Of a DNA stretch of 21,383 nt, positions 1 to 7,443 are shown piece after piece. This DNA is from Candidatus Nitrosotenuis sp. (lineage in GTDB: Archaea > Thermoproteota > Nitrososphaeria > Nitrososphaerales > Nitrosopumilaceae). The DNA lies in assembly GCA_023252015.1 (NCBI GenBank), contig JAHEXS010000006.1, positions 1 to 21,383 on the forward strand. The letters run 5' to 3'. Under the pieces are notes generated by a model that was not told where the DNA came from, ran no database searches, and saw only the letters and a program-made list of their open reading frames with translations. A program made the translations under genes and the position numbers. Numbering within the stretch: the stretch's first letter is position 1; each line of letters begins with the position of its first letter.

Positions 1-90
1 TTCAAGCAGTTTGTATGTTGCCCTGCTTCGGTATCCTTGTTCACGGGCTAGTTTACGATAGTGATCTCGCTTTGCATCAATCGGTTTCAT
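1..90 (-). CDS. rlmE: RlmE/FtsJ-type ribosomal RNA 2'-O-methyltransferase, N-terminal fragment (runs off window)
   Basis: Only the first 30 codons are in the window; the rest lies beyond position 1. The reading begins MKPIDAKRDHYRKLAREQGY and continues RSRATYKLLE. This is the characteristic N-terminus of FtsJ/RrmJ (RlmE) enzymes, where a basic helix rich in Arg and Lys precedes the SAM-binding Rossmann domain. The family methylates a 2'-hydroxyl in large-subunit rRNA using S-adenosylmethionine. The ATG (88-90) overlaps the TAA stop of the upstream TFE-beta gene by one base (TAATG), so the two are probably co-transcribed and translationally coupled. The catalytic K-D-K-E residues are outside the window, so activity cannot be judged. 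The family call is fairly safe. The exact target base is family knowledge, not something seen here. Confidence 0.85.
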   Translation of the reverse strand, partial: MKPIDAKRDHYRKLAREQGYRSRATYKLLE

Positions 91-734
91 TATTCATTCT
101 TTTTCTTTGGTTTTGATAGTTCAGTAATTGTCCAGTCCTCAATCCAGCTGCACGTTCTTGGACTGACCTCGCCCTCCAAGCTGCATTTTTGCTCAACAGG
201 ACATACAAGGCATGGGGCATTCTCGATTGATTCGGTGCTTACCGGAGTCTTTTTTATCTTGAGCACATATGTCCATCTTTTGTTTTCAAGAATTTTTTCT
301 CTGGTAATGATTCCCATTCTTTCTAGTTTTAGCGCAAGTCTTGATCCATCCCTGCTTGTTAGTTTGAATTTTTTCCAAAGCTCGCTTTGGATTATACCGT
401 TGTCATAATTTGTTAAAAACAGGCAAACTCGGTTGGTCAGCTTTTCCATATCGACTTTTTCTATTTGGAAGTTTTCAATTTCCTCGTCGGTTAGTTGTTC
501 TTCTAGCTCTTCGTCGAGTGTTTTTTCCGATTCCTCTTCTTCCTTTTTTGCTGTCTTGTCTTTTTTCGTTTCTTCTTTGGATTTTTTGTCTTCTTTTGCT
601 GGTGCTTTCTTGTCGTCCTTTTTCTTTTCTTCTTTTGTTGCCGTCTTTTTTTCTTTGGATTTTTTGTCTTCCTTCTTAGCTGGCAAGTTCTTGTCTTTTT
701 TTGTAGGTTTGTCAGAGGGTTTTGTTTTTGCCAT
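90..734 (-). CDS. Transcription factor E beta subunit (TFE-beta, RPC34/RPC39-like)
   Basis: A 214-aa protein with three parts. Residues 1 to about 85 are almost entirely Lys, Glu, Asp, Ala and Thr and look disordered. Residues about 92-165 form a winged-helix-type domain containing SELWKKFKLTSRDGSRLALK and a basic wing. The C-terminus has C175, C178, C184 and C195, spaced C-x2-C-x5-C-x10-C. That spacing matches the cubane iron-sulphur motif I know from human RPC39 and archaeal TFE-beta. TFE-beta pairs with TFE-alpha to help RNA polymerase open promoters. The long charged tail is extra compared with the compact crenarchaeal proteins as I recall them. The gene overlaps the downstream rlmE start by one base. 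The assignment rests on the cysteine spacing, the winged helix and the domain order. A generic winged-helix FeS protein is the alternative. Confidence 0.78.
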   Translation of the reverse strand: MAKTKPSDKPTKKDKNLPAKKEDKKSKEKKTATKEEKKKDDKKAPAKEDKKSKEETKKDKTAKKEEEESEKTLDEELEEQLTDEEIENFQIEKVDMEKLTNRVCLFLTNYDNGIIQSELWKKFKLTSRDGSRLALKLERMGIITREKILENKRWTYVLKIKKTPVSTESIENAPCLVCPVEQKCSLEGEVSPRTCSWIEDWTITELSKPKKKNE

Positions 735-800
735 TTTTTATCACGAAACTATAATGAATATTAGTGATTTTGTTTCAATATATAATATCGCATCTAAAAT

Positions 801-1247
801 CTACTTTACGGTAAGATGTTTTTCGGTAGTTAGGAATTTGTTTCCGTCCTTGTCAAATAATTGCGCAACAAGCGAGTATTGTCCGGGTTTTTCGATTTTT
901 TGTGAAAACTCTTCGTTTAGTGGGATTGTTCCACTGGTTCCATAGCACTGATCAAAAAACGCATGTTGCCCGACGGATTTTTTTGGACTGGTCGAAACAT
1001 CAAACACCGTCATGTACAGGTCCCCGCAGTCATATGTAGGATCGCTTACCGAAACGTGCGCGACAATGTTGTCAGGTGCAGTGTAGTCATCCTTGATGCC
1101 AGTTATCGACATAGAGTCAGAACTTTGAGAAACCATTCCACTGTTTGGCGTGTTACTTAGGGCCAAAGAAAGAACGGTTCCTCCGAAAATGAATGAAAGT
1201 ACAATTGGAATTACAAATGCTGCGACTGCCGTACCGCGAAGTGCCAA
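801..1247 (-). CDS. Small membrane-anchored or secreted protein of unknown function
   Basis: This is a 148-aa protein that I do not recognise. Residues about 8-29 are a hydrophobic segment (VAAFVIPIVLSFIFGGTVLS), either an uncleaved anchor or a signal peptide. A Ser-rich stretch follows. Residues about 50-148 alternate like a beta-sandwich, with sequence such as PGQYSLVAQLFDKDGNKF typical of an Ig-like or MG2-like extracytoplasmic domain. Two cysteines (in YDCGD and DQCYG) could form a disulphide. The start is TTG at 1245-1247. It is chosen because a TATA-like element (1271-1280) lies about 28 nt before it, as expected for a leaderless message. Such small anchored beta-sandwich proteins are common in this lineage. 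No function can be stated. Confidence 0.72.
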   Translation of the reverse strand: MALRGTAVAAFVIPIVLSFIFGGTVLSLALSNTPNSGMVSQSSDSMSITGIKDDYTAPDNIVAHVSVSDPTYDCGDLYMTVFDVSTSPKKSVGQHAFFDQCYGTSGTIPLNEEFSQKIEKPGQYSLVAQLFDKDGNKFLTTEKHLTVK

Positions 1248-1270
1248 CGTTTTTTTTAAGACTGCTTTTG

Positions 1271-1280
1271 GCTTTATATC
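1271..1280 (-). promoter_or_regulatory. TATA-like box for the 801-1247 gene
   Basis: On the minus strand this reads GATATAAAGC. Its centre is about 28 nt before the TTG start at 1247, the distance expected when transcription begins at or next to the start codon. The call rests on sequence pattern and spacing only. Confidence 0.55.
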
Positions 1281-1340
1281 TATTTATCAAATTGTCCCCG
1301 TAAAATTATGACGAATTGGCTCTGTTACATCTCGGTTGGC

Positions 1341-1496
1341 GTCAATATTCTCCATCACGTACCTGGATCCAGTAATCCTGAGTCGATGTGTCAAAGCTAT
1401 CCGAGGTGTGCCAATAATTGAAAACATTGGTAGCGACCGAAGAAGCGACAGAGTCTGACGAATGAGTTAAATCGTTGCCAAGCAGATAGTCGCTAG
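1341..1496 (-). pseudogene. Possible gene remnant: start-less reading frame
   Basis: The minus strand is open from a stop near 1513 down to a TGA at 1341-1343. It reads through residues such as SDYLLGNDLTHSSDSVAS and ends in QDYWIQVRDGEY. There is no ATG, GTG or TTG in the open stretch, so it cannot be a normal gene. Two Trp and a Ser/Thr/Asp-rich composition resemble an extracytoplasmic protein, so it may be the tail of a degraded gene whose front was replaced by the OLD-family gene. The plus strand is also open over much of the same span, which weakens the case. It is listed mainly so that the 249-base gap before 1497 is described; apart from the TATA-like box at 1271-1280, I see no RNA gene or repeat in it. 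Confidence 0.2.
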
Positions 1497-3587
1497 ATGA
1501 GGCTGCGAAAATTCAGAGTCCGCGCATATCGATGCATTCATGATTCTGGAGAAATAAAGGTGGGAGACTTGGCTGCATTTGTCGGGAGAAACGAAAGTGG
1601 CAAGACTACAATTCTTCAAGCACTTACCTTACTGAACAAGGACGAGCGCGTCTCGGATCTTGACATGTGTGATGAGATGACAGAGGAGCTAAAATCCGAA
1701 ATGATTCTAGTAGAGGGACACTTTAATCTCATACCGACAGAGACAAAATTAATCAAGGAAAAATTTCCGCACATTCCAGACATATTTACATTAAGAATTT
1801 TTAGAACAAACAAGCGCGCCCAAGTCCAGTATGATTTTGGAAACATCAGGCTGAGCGATGAGCAAAACAAGGCATTAAACTCGTGGGAAAATTACACTGA
1901 AAAAATTCTTGACTTTATATCCACCATACCAAATCACATCAGGATTCAGTTTGATACGAGGTTCTTTGAGGGCCCGCCTCCAAGCAGTAAAGAAGCATAC
2001 GTTAGGGAAATGACCGAGTTTAACAATAATTTGCAGATGCTTGCATCTGACGCGTCACAAATTTTGACAGAATGGGCCAAGTTTTACCAGAACACAGAAA
2101 AGACATATGATGATCTGCTGGTTGGCACGACAGAAAAAACAGCACTTGAGAATTTCATTTTGGAGCACCTGCATCCAAGATTTGTCTACTTTTCTGATTA
2201 TAAGAAAATCTACGGCAACATAAATCTGGACGAGTACATAAAGGAGATAAAAAGGCCAGAAGGACTCGAATATGCAGAGGAATTCGACAAGGCGGAAACT
2301 GTAAGGAACTTGTTTTATCTAGCAGAGCTTGACACTGAAAAACTCGAAGAGTACAAGAACAGCCCCCCAAAGCTAATCAAACTACTAAATACCGCAAGCA
2401 GGAGGCTCACAGACAGACTCAACCCCGCATGGAAGGGAGACCCAATACATGTTGATCTTAGGTATAATCCGGGAAACGTGATGAGTGTTGTAATATCAGA
2501 CGTGCATCGGGACGGAACCGTGACAAACACCGGCCTTCTCAGCAGAAGGGCAGAGGGGTTCAAGTGGACATTTTCATTTATCGTAAATTTTGCAGCAGAG
2601 ACGCAAAAGGCAGAACTAAAAGAGGCAATACTTCTTTTGGATGAGCCTGCAAGAAACCTGCACCCAGCACAGCAGATGGGAATATCGGACTTGCTGAAAA
2701 ACCTGGCAGGATCAAACCAGGTTCTTTATGCAACGCACTCACCATTTATGATATTTGACTACACCCCTGGAAATCTTTTGGTAGTAGAACTTGACAAGAG
2801 AAGACACCTGAGCAGAATCCATTACGACTACTGGAATGCGGATGACGCAACGCTGATTCCAATTCTTTACGGACTATCAAGGGGACTGGTGGAATCCATA
2901 GTGGATAGGGAAATTGGCACAAACTCAAGGCCGGTCATAATTGTAGAAACAATGTCGGACGCAATGTATCTAAACGCGTTTGACAAGTTCCTAGAGGATC
3001 CAAACATATCTATGAATCCACTAAATGTGGTAGCAGCATTTAGCAAAAATTCAGTATTGCCACTTGCGATATTTTACCGAAACCACGGACACAACGTCTT
3101 TGTAATACTTGACAACACCATAGAGTCAAAAAAGATTGCAGAGTACCTAAAGGCAAACGAGTTTACCGACTTGCAAATAATCTATCTAGAGCACGGAGGA
3201 AAGCAGATAGAATCTATGGAGGACTTAGTGCTTTCAGAAGACTATCTCCATGCGGTAAACCAGACATATGAAATCAAGCTAAGAAAGGAAGGCTACAGGA
3301 ACCTTACAAAAGAAGAGGTAAGCTCAAAGAACAAAAAGGGAATAATCGAGGACATCCGTGCAGTTTGGACAGATCACCGAGAGGACGGCTGGAACGAGTT
3401 TGACGTTGAGGAAATAGCAAGGTACATTTGCGAAAAAATTGCCCTAAAGGAGGCGGATTTTCTTACAGACAAGACAAAGGACCAGTTCAGGTCGCTCTTT
3501 AGGCTAATTGCAGAGCGAATAAGACAGCAGCAAAACATCACTGCTCAAGTTGGACTGACCAAGTTCCAAAAAAGTAAGCCAAAATAG
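1497..3587 (+). CDS. OLD-family ATP-dependent nuclease-like protein (AAA/ABC ATPase plus TOPRIM-like domain)
   Basis: A 696-aa protein. The N-terminal ATPase half starts like RecF, SMC and OLD proteins (MRLRKFRVRAYRCIHDSGEI). It has Walker A GRNESGKT at 30-37, Walker B LLLDEP with D382 and E383, and an H-switch ATHSPF with H414. The C-terminal third looks like the OLD TOPRIM domain: VETMSDA carries E484 and D488, VILDNT carries D539, and ESMEDL follows. Usual OLD/TOPRIM proteins have VEG and D-x-D; here they read VET and D-N-T, so one acidic metal ligand seems lost. Known relatives are P2 OLD and GajA, DNA nucleases in anti-phage defence or repair. No helicase partner lies beside it, so this is not a Gabija pair. 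An in-frame TAG directly precedes the ATG, which fixes the start. The family is clear; the nuclease activity and role are inference. Confidence 0.85.
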   Translation: MRLRKFRVRAYRCIHDSGEIKVGDLAAFVGRNESGKTTILQALTLLNKDERVSDLDMCDEMTEELKSEMILVEGHFNLIPTETKLIKEKFPHIPDIFTLRIFRTNKRAQVQYDFGNIRLSDEQNKALNSWENYTEKILDFISTIPNHIRIQFDTRFFEGPPPSSKEAYVREMTEFNNNLQMLASDASQILTEWAKFYQNTEKTYDDLLVGTTEKTALENFILEHLHPRFVYFSDYKKIYGNINLDEYIKEIKRPEGLEYAEEFDKAETVRNLFYLAELDTEKLEEYKNSPPKLIKLLNTASRRLTDRLNPAWKGDPIHVDLRYNPGNVMSVVISDVHRDGTVTNTGLLSRRAEGFKWTFSFIVNFAAETQKAELKEAILLLDEPARNLHPAQQMGISDLLKNLAGSNQVLYATHSPFMIFDYTPGNLLVVELDKRRHLSRIHYDYWNADDATLIPILYGLSRGLVESIVDREIGTNSRPVIIVETMSDAMYLNAFDKFLEDPNISMNPLNVVAAFSKNSVLPLAIFYRNHGHNVFVILDNTIESKKIAEYLKANEFTDLQIIYLEHGGKQIESMEDLVLSEDYLHAVNQTYEIKLRKEGYRNLTKEEVSSKNKKGIIEDIRAVWTDHREDGWNEFDVEEIARYICEKIALKEADFLTDKTKDQFRSLFRLIAERIRQQQNITAQVGLTKFQKSKPK

Positions 3588-3671
3588 CACTTAAAGTATT
3601 TTACTCATGAATAGTCCCAAACTAACAAAAGGGTAAGTAAATAATGTTAATCGAAATAAAGTGAGTGAACA

Positions 3672-5813
3672 TTGAGCCGAGTAAATTTTGTCATTTTTAT
3701 TGCGTTGTCCATTTTATTTTCTGGAATAATCATACAGGGTAATGCGTTTGCAGATACCACTGCCAAGAGCACCAACTTTGAAAAGACAACAATAATTGAA
3801 TTTGTAAACAACGGCGATATCCAAATAAAAACAGTAAAGATGTGGCTTGGGCAAGACGGCGGCGCTTTCAAGTCTTTTAAAACGGAAAAGAGCTGGACTG
3901 GTGCCAAGACCCCGCAAGGGTTGCTTGTATTTTCCACAGACAGTCCGGTAAGTCAGGGCGAGTCGGTAAAGTTTGGAATAAAGACAGAAATTGCCAACCC
4001 CGGAATAAATTGGAAAACAATTGATGCAAACGGCAATGACATTTCCATCGGAAAGGTAACTGCAACTCCAGACACACAACAACCACATGACAGCACCCCT
4101 CCAGTTACACCACCGCCAGTCACTGCACCTCCTACAAGCCCAAATTTTGACAGTGCCACATTTAGAATAATTCCTGAAAAGCCAAAGAATGGAGACAGCA
4201 TTAGAATAGTTGGCGACGGCTTTCCAAAAAATCAGCAGATTGATTTCTATATCGATAACGAGAAAATAGACGACTTTATGAGCGATAATTCCGGCCATGT
4301 GGTCGGAAAGGTCAAGGTTCCAGTGAACAAACAGGCAGGAAGAACAGAATTCTCCCTTGCAGACAGCGCAGATCACAAAAAGACAATCAGCATCATAATT
4401 GAGCACGTAGACACTCAAGTGGTAAATCCAAAAGAAAAACACATCGCAGTGACAGAGTTTCCAGAAATAGTCCAGCCAGGCCAGACAGTCCATGTATCAG
4501 GTACTGGAAAGCCTGGTAGTACCCTAACAGTCACAGCCAAGGATCCCACAGGCAAGAAAATTTACGAAGTTGCAGTCCCAGTTGATATTCAAGGAAACTG
4601 GTCCCATGAAGTCGTAATACCTCCGGATGCAGGAATTGGCTCAAGGCAGGTAGACATTAGCGATGGAACCGAAACCATAACAAAAACAGTCAGCATAACA
4701 ATTCTAAGCACAATACATTTGACGCCATCCCTGATTCAGTACAACCCTGGAGACACAATGGTGTTCAATGGAACCGCTACAGGAGGAAAGCCCATAGAAA
4801 TAGTGATAAAAGATCCTATTGGTAAGGAAATATTTTCCGACGTCATACCAGTGGACGATTCAGGATTGATTAATTTCAAATTTGCAACTGATGCAACATC
4901 AACAAAGGGCACATATGTGGTGCTTGCCAGCCAAGGATCTGACATCTACGTTGTACGTGTAGGTGTGGGTGAGCCACCAGGAGCCAGCATTGTTGCCAAA
5001 TTTGACAAGATCAATTACGCTACAAGCGACAAGGCAAAGATGACCATTCGCGGACCTGCAAATGTTAATGTTTCAATACTAATCTTAGATCCGTCAGACA
5101 AGCCAAAGGGCCAATCAGACTATGTAAAGCTCGGACTAAACGGACAGAAAGATTACGAGATTGATTTGTCAGACTACAAGTCAGGAGTTTATTCTGTTAT
5201 ACTAAAATACCAAAAATTCCAAGCGAATGAAATATTCACAGTCGGTTTGCAGACAGGGGCTGCTGGCGAAATAAAAATGCAGGCCACAAAACAGACATAC
5301 CAACAAGGCAATGGCATACTTGTTTTGGGCTCAGCAAAACCAAACTCTTTGCTGAATTTGAAATTCACCGACCCAAGCGGTGCCATAGTTAGACACAAGG
5401 AGATCTTTACTGACAAAAACGGCAAATTCTCAGACTCGACATTTAGGGTCCCAGCAGACGGCGTCCAAGGAGTATGGACCGTAAGAGCAGAAAGCGGGGC
5501 AAACTATGCCAACGTGCCGATCAATGTTGTAAGCACCGTAGACAAGGGATTTACAATCAACACCGATAAAACAGCATACAAGCCAAAAGACATAATCAAA
5601 ATATCGGGCTCTGGCGGAGGCAAGTCTCAAACTGTGGCAGTTACCATTTCAGATTCAAGTGGCAAAAAAATAGTAGATCTTAACACGTTTACAACTAGCG
5701 ATGGCATCTTCAAAGTAGACTGGATCACGCCAACGGATATTCCGGTTGGAGAATACAAGATATCAGTAAAAACAGGAAGCAATACTGCAGAAGTAACATT
5801 TACCATACAGTAA
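3672..5813 (+). CDS. Large secreted protein with repeated beta-sandwich (Ig/MG2-like) domains
   Basis: A 713-aa exported protein. Residues 1-27 form a signal peptide (hydrophobic core FVIFIALSILFSGIII, then NAFA before DTT). Residues 28-130 form an N-terminal beta-rich domain. Residues 133-158 are a Pro/Thr-rich linker (STPPVTPPPVTAPPTSP). About six diverged repeats of 80-90 aa follow to the end. Each has a PGD- or PKD-like turn (YNPGDTMVFNGTA, YKPKDIIKISGSG), then a DPxGK or DSSGK turn, a DxxG hairpin and a closing GxY strand. This pattern fits MG2 or Ig-like modules of cell-surface proteins. I see no C-terminal membrane anchor or sorting motif, so it is probably released or bound non-covalently. 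No Cys-rich or catalytic motif is visible, so I infer a structural or adhesive role. The start is TTG at 3672, directly before the signal peptide. Confidence 0.8.
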   Translation: MSRVNFVIFIALSILFSGIIIQGNAFADTTAKSTNFEKTTIIEFVNNGDIQIKTVKMWLGQDGGAFKSFKTEKSWTGAKTPQGLLVFSTDSPVSQGESVKFGIKTEIANPGINWKTIDANGNDISIGKVTATPDTQQPHDSTPPVTPPPVTAPPTSPNFDSATFRIIPEKPKNGDSIRIVGDGFPKNQQIDFYIDNEKIDDFMSDNSGHVVGKVKVPVNKQAGRTEFSLADSADHKKTISIIIEHVDTQVVNPKEKHIAVTEFPEIVQPGQTVHVSGTGKPGSTLTVTAKDPTGKKIYEVAVPVDIQGNWSHEVVIPPDAGIGSRQVDISDGTETITKTVSITILSTIHLTPSLIQYNPGDTMVFNGTATGGKPIEIVIKDPIGKEIFSDVIPVDDSGLINFKFATDATSTKGTYVVLASQGSDIYVVRVGVGEPPGASIVAKFDKINYATSDKAKMTIRGPANVNVSILILDPSDKPKGQSDYVKLGLNGQKDYEIDLSDYKSGVYSVILKYQKFQANEIFTVGLQTGAAGEIKMQATKQTYQQGNGILVLGSAKPNSLLNLKFTDPSGAIVRHKEIFTDKNGKFSDSTFRVPADGVQGVWTVRAESGANYANVPINVVSTVDKGFTINTDKTAYKPKDIIKISGSGGGKSQTVAVTISDSSGKKIVDLNTFTTSDGIFKVDWITPTDIPVGEYKISVKTGSNTAEVTFTIQ

Positions 5814-5825
5814 GAGCAAGAAACG

Positions 5826-5835
5826 CTTTTTATTA
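5826..5835 (+). promoter_or_regulatory. TATA-like box for apt
   Basis: The sequence CTTTTTATTA is centred about 25 nt before the apt ATG at 5856. This implies a leaderless apt-MTA phosphorylase transcript. The call rests on pattern and spacing only. Confidence 0.5.
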
Positions 5836-5855
5836 CTCTACACTCGGGTATCGAT

Positions 5856-6368
5856 ATGAATCTAAAAAATATAATTGCAGAATACCCAAACTTTCCAAAA
5901 AAGGGAATACTTTTTCGCGATATCAGTCCAATTTTGGCAAATCCGTCAGCACTGTCACATGTAGTTGACGAGTTTTCAAAACGGTTCCATGCAAACGATG
6001 TCGATGTTTTTGCAGGTATCGAATCCCGCGGATTTCCACTTGCCTGCGCACTAAGTCTCAAATACAACAAGGGCATGATAATGATAAGAAAACAGGGAAA
6101 GCTTCCAGGCAGCACAGTCAAAAAGTCATACGACATAGAATATGGAAAGGCGGTGATGGAAATCCAAAAAGAGTCCATCAAACCTGGCCAGCGCGTATTA
6201 ATTTGCGACGACCTGCTGGCAACAGGTGGGACTGCAAAGACTGCGGCAGAACTTGTTGAGAAAGTAGGCGGAAAGGTAACAGGATTTGCATTCATGGTCG
6301 AATTGACCGACCTCCAAGGAATGAAGAAGCTGACAAAATACAGATGCGAGTCACTGGTGAAATACTAG
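5856..6368 (+). CDS. apt: Adenine phosphoribosyltransferase
   Basis: A 170-aa type I phosphoribosyltransferase of normal APT length. It converts adenine and PRPP to AMP and pyrophosphate in the cytoplasm. The APT signature is clear. The N-terminus has YPNFPKKGILFRDISPIL. AGIESRGFPLACAL is the family's GxESRGF segment. RKQGKLPG is the flexible-loop region. The PRPP-binding motif VLICDDLLATGGTAKT spans residues 114-129 and keeps the two adjacent Asp. Its stop codon shares a base with the likely GTG start of the next gene (TAGTG). That gene encodes MTA phosphorylase, whose product adenine is the substrate here, so the pair forms a short salvage route. A TATA-like element lies about 25 nt upstream. 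The assignment is secure. Confidence 0.95.
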   Translation: MNLKNIIAEYPNFPKKGILFRDISPILANPSALSHVVDEFSKRFHANDVDVFAGIESRGFPLACALSLKYNKGMIMIRKQGKLPGSTVKKSYDIEYGKAVMEIQKESIKPGQRVLICDDLLATGGTAKTAAELVEKVGGKVTGFAFMVELTDLQGMKKLTKYRCESLVKY

Positions 6369-7156
6369 TGGAACAAGCAGAGATAGGAATTTTTGGTGGG
6401 ACTGGAATTTACGATTCTGGCCTCCTAAAGGAAGTAAAAGAAATCACAATAGACACACCATACGGAAAGACTTCGGATTCTATTACAGTTGGCATATTTG
6501 AGGGAAGAAAAATCGCATTCATGCCAAGACATGGAAGAAAGCACGCCATTCCCCCGCACCTGATAAACTATCGGGCAAACATCTGGGCCTTTAAGCAGAT
6601 GGGAATAACTCGAATTATTGCACCTTCCGCAGTTGGAAGCCTCAAGGAGGAGCATGCTCCCGGAGACTTTGTTTTGCCAAATCAGTCTATTGATTTTACA
6701 AAATCCCGCAAGCTGTCATTTTCTGAAGAGGGACGAGTGATACACATTTCTGTTGCAGATCCATTTTGTCCTGAATTACAATCGGCAATTCTCAGAGCAG
6801 CTGATGCGCAAAAGATTCCAGTCCACAAAGACTGCACGTACGTATGCATTGAGGGACCGAGATTTTCCACCAAGGCAGAGTCCAATCTTTACCGCTCCAT
6901 GGGTGCAGACATCATCGGCATGACACTTGTCCCAGAGTGCCAGCTTGCAAGAGAGGCACAAATTTGCTATGCGTCAATTTCTACAGTAACAGACTATGAC
7001 GTGTGGGCAGAAAAGCCAGTCACTGCAAAAGAGGTTCTTGAGACACTCTCAAAAAATGTCGCAAACACAAAAAAAATTCTCACGTCAATTCCAAATGAGA
7101 TACCGCACACAAGAAGCTGTTCTTGTGCAAAGGCGCTAGAAGAAGCAGAATTCTAG
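6368..7156 (+). CDS. mtnP: S-methyl-5'-thioadenosine phosphorylase (MTAP)
   Basis: A trimeric-type purine nucleoside phosphorylase that splits 5'-methylthioadenosine (from polyamine or related SAM-using pathways) into adenine and methylthioribose-1-phosphate. Visible motifs are GIFGGTGIYDSG at the N-terminus, the phosphate-site MPRHGRKHAIPPHLINYRAN, the APSAVGSL strand, EGPRFSTKAES, and IGMTLVPECQLAREA followed by TDYDVW, where the Asp pair favours 6-aminopurines. I place the start at GTG 6368, which overlaps the apt stop as TAGTG and gives MEQAEIGIFGGTG, a normal N-terminus of about 262 aa. An ATG at 6344 would add eight residues inside apt. The gene follows apt in one operon. Its TAG stop lies in a CTAG that also ends the convergent gene on the other strand. 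Confidence 0.93.
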   Translation: MEQAEIGIFGGTGIYDSGLLKEVKEITIDTPYGKTSDSITVGIFEGRKIAFMPRHGRKHAIPPHLINYRANIWAFKQMGITRIIAPSAVGSLKEEHAPGDFVLPNQSIDFTKSRKLSFSEEGRVIHISVADPFCPELQSAILRAADAQKIPVHKDCTYVCIEGPRFSTKAESNLYRSMGADIIGMTLVPECQLAREAQICYASISTVTDYDVWAEKPVTAKEVLETLSKNVANTKKILTSIPNEIPHTRSCSCAKALEEAEF

Positions 7157-7437
7157 TCATCCACAAAGGATTCTTTGTCCAGTCCTTCGGGCAACGTGAT
7201 GTTTCCCTGGATTAGGCTTTTTTGCAGATCGTCAATTATTTCGTTTGCATCAAACCCTAGCTTTTGCAGTTCCTTTTCTGTCGATTTTGATATTTTTGCA
7301 CCAATATTGTGGCCGCCAATTCTTCCAAAGGCAATAGCTGTAAACGGAAAGGTGTTGTTTGAAACTACAAACGTACCCGTAATTTTTGCTGCCATTTGGG
7401 TTCCTTTGAGACTTTTGATGTTGACTAAAAGATCCAT
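7153..7437 (-). CDS. Conserved-looking 94-aa hypothetical protein
   Basis: I do not recognise this protein. It is 94 aa with no membrane segment and no Cys. The N-terminal half is beta-rich with ITGTFVVSNNTFPFTAIAFG, then a Gly-rich turn (GRIGGHNIGAKIS). The C-terminal half looks helical and acidic (FDANEIIDDLQKSL). The ATG at 7435-7437 lies 6 nt after the stop of the 132-aa gene, so the two are probably one transcript. A second Met at codon 15 (MAAKITG) could be the true start. Its TAG (7153-7155) interlocks with the TAG of MTA phosphorylase on the opposite strand. Read together with its neighbour, it could be part of a small cytosolic complex, but that is a guess from spacing. Confidence 0.7.
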   Translation of the reverse strand: MDLLVNIKSLKGTQMAAKITGTFVVSNNTFPFTAIAFGRIGGHNIGAKISKSTEKELQKLGFDANEIIDDLQKSLIQGNITLPEGLDKESFVDD

Positions 7438-7443
7438 TGTAAC

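Noticed and set aside
433..945. Ser- and Phe-rich 170-aa plus-strand frame
   Set aside because: It is the complement of the Lys/Glu-rich tail of TFE-beta; AAG and GAA codons read backwards give Leu, Phe and Ser runs. It has no promoter or family match.
1300..1496. tRNA or structured RNA gene in the gap
   Set aside because: I could not find a cloverleaf, a conserved T-loop sequence or a convincing long hairpin by eye.
1497..3587. Gabija (GajA/GajB) defence system
   Set aside because: The protein is OLD/GajA-like, but no UvrD-type helicase lies on either side: the upstream gene is a small anchored protein and the downstream gene a secreted repeat protein.
3714..4493. 259-aa minus-strand frame inside the secreted repeat protein
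   Set aside because: Rich in Cys and Trp with no domain pattern, and fully covered by the plus-strand gene, which has a signal peptide and repeats.
4440..5800. DNA-level tandem repeats
   Set aside because: The repeats are visible only at protein level; the DNA has diverged too far to count as a nucleotide repeat.
5627..6295. 222-aa minus-strand frame across the end of the repeat protein and apt
   Set aside because: It is antisense to the conserved apt motifs and shows no family features of its own.
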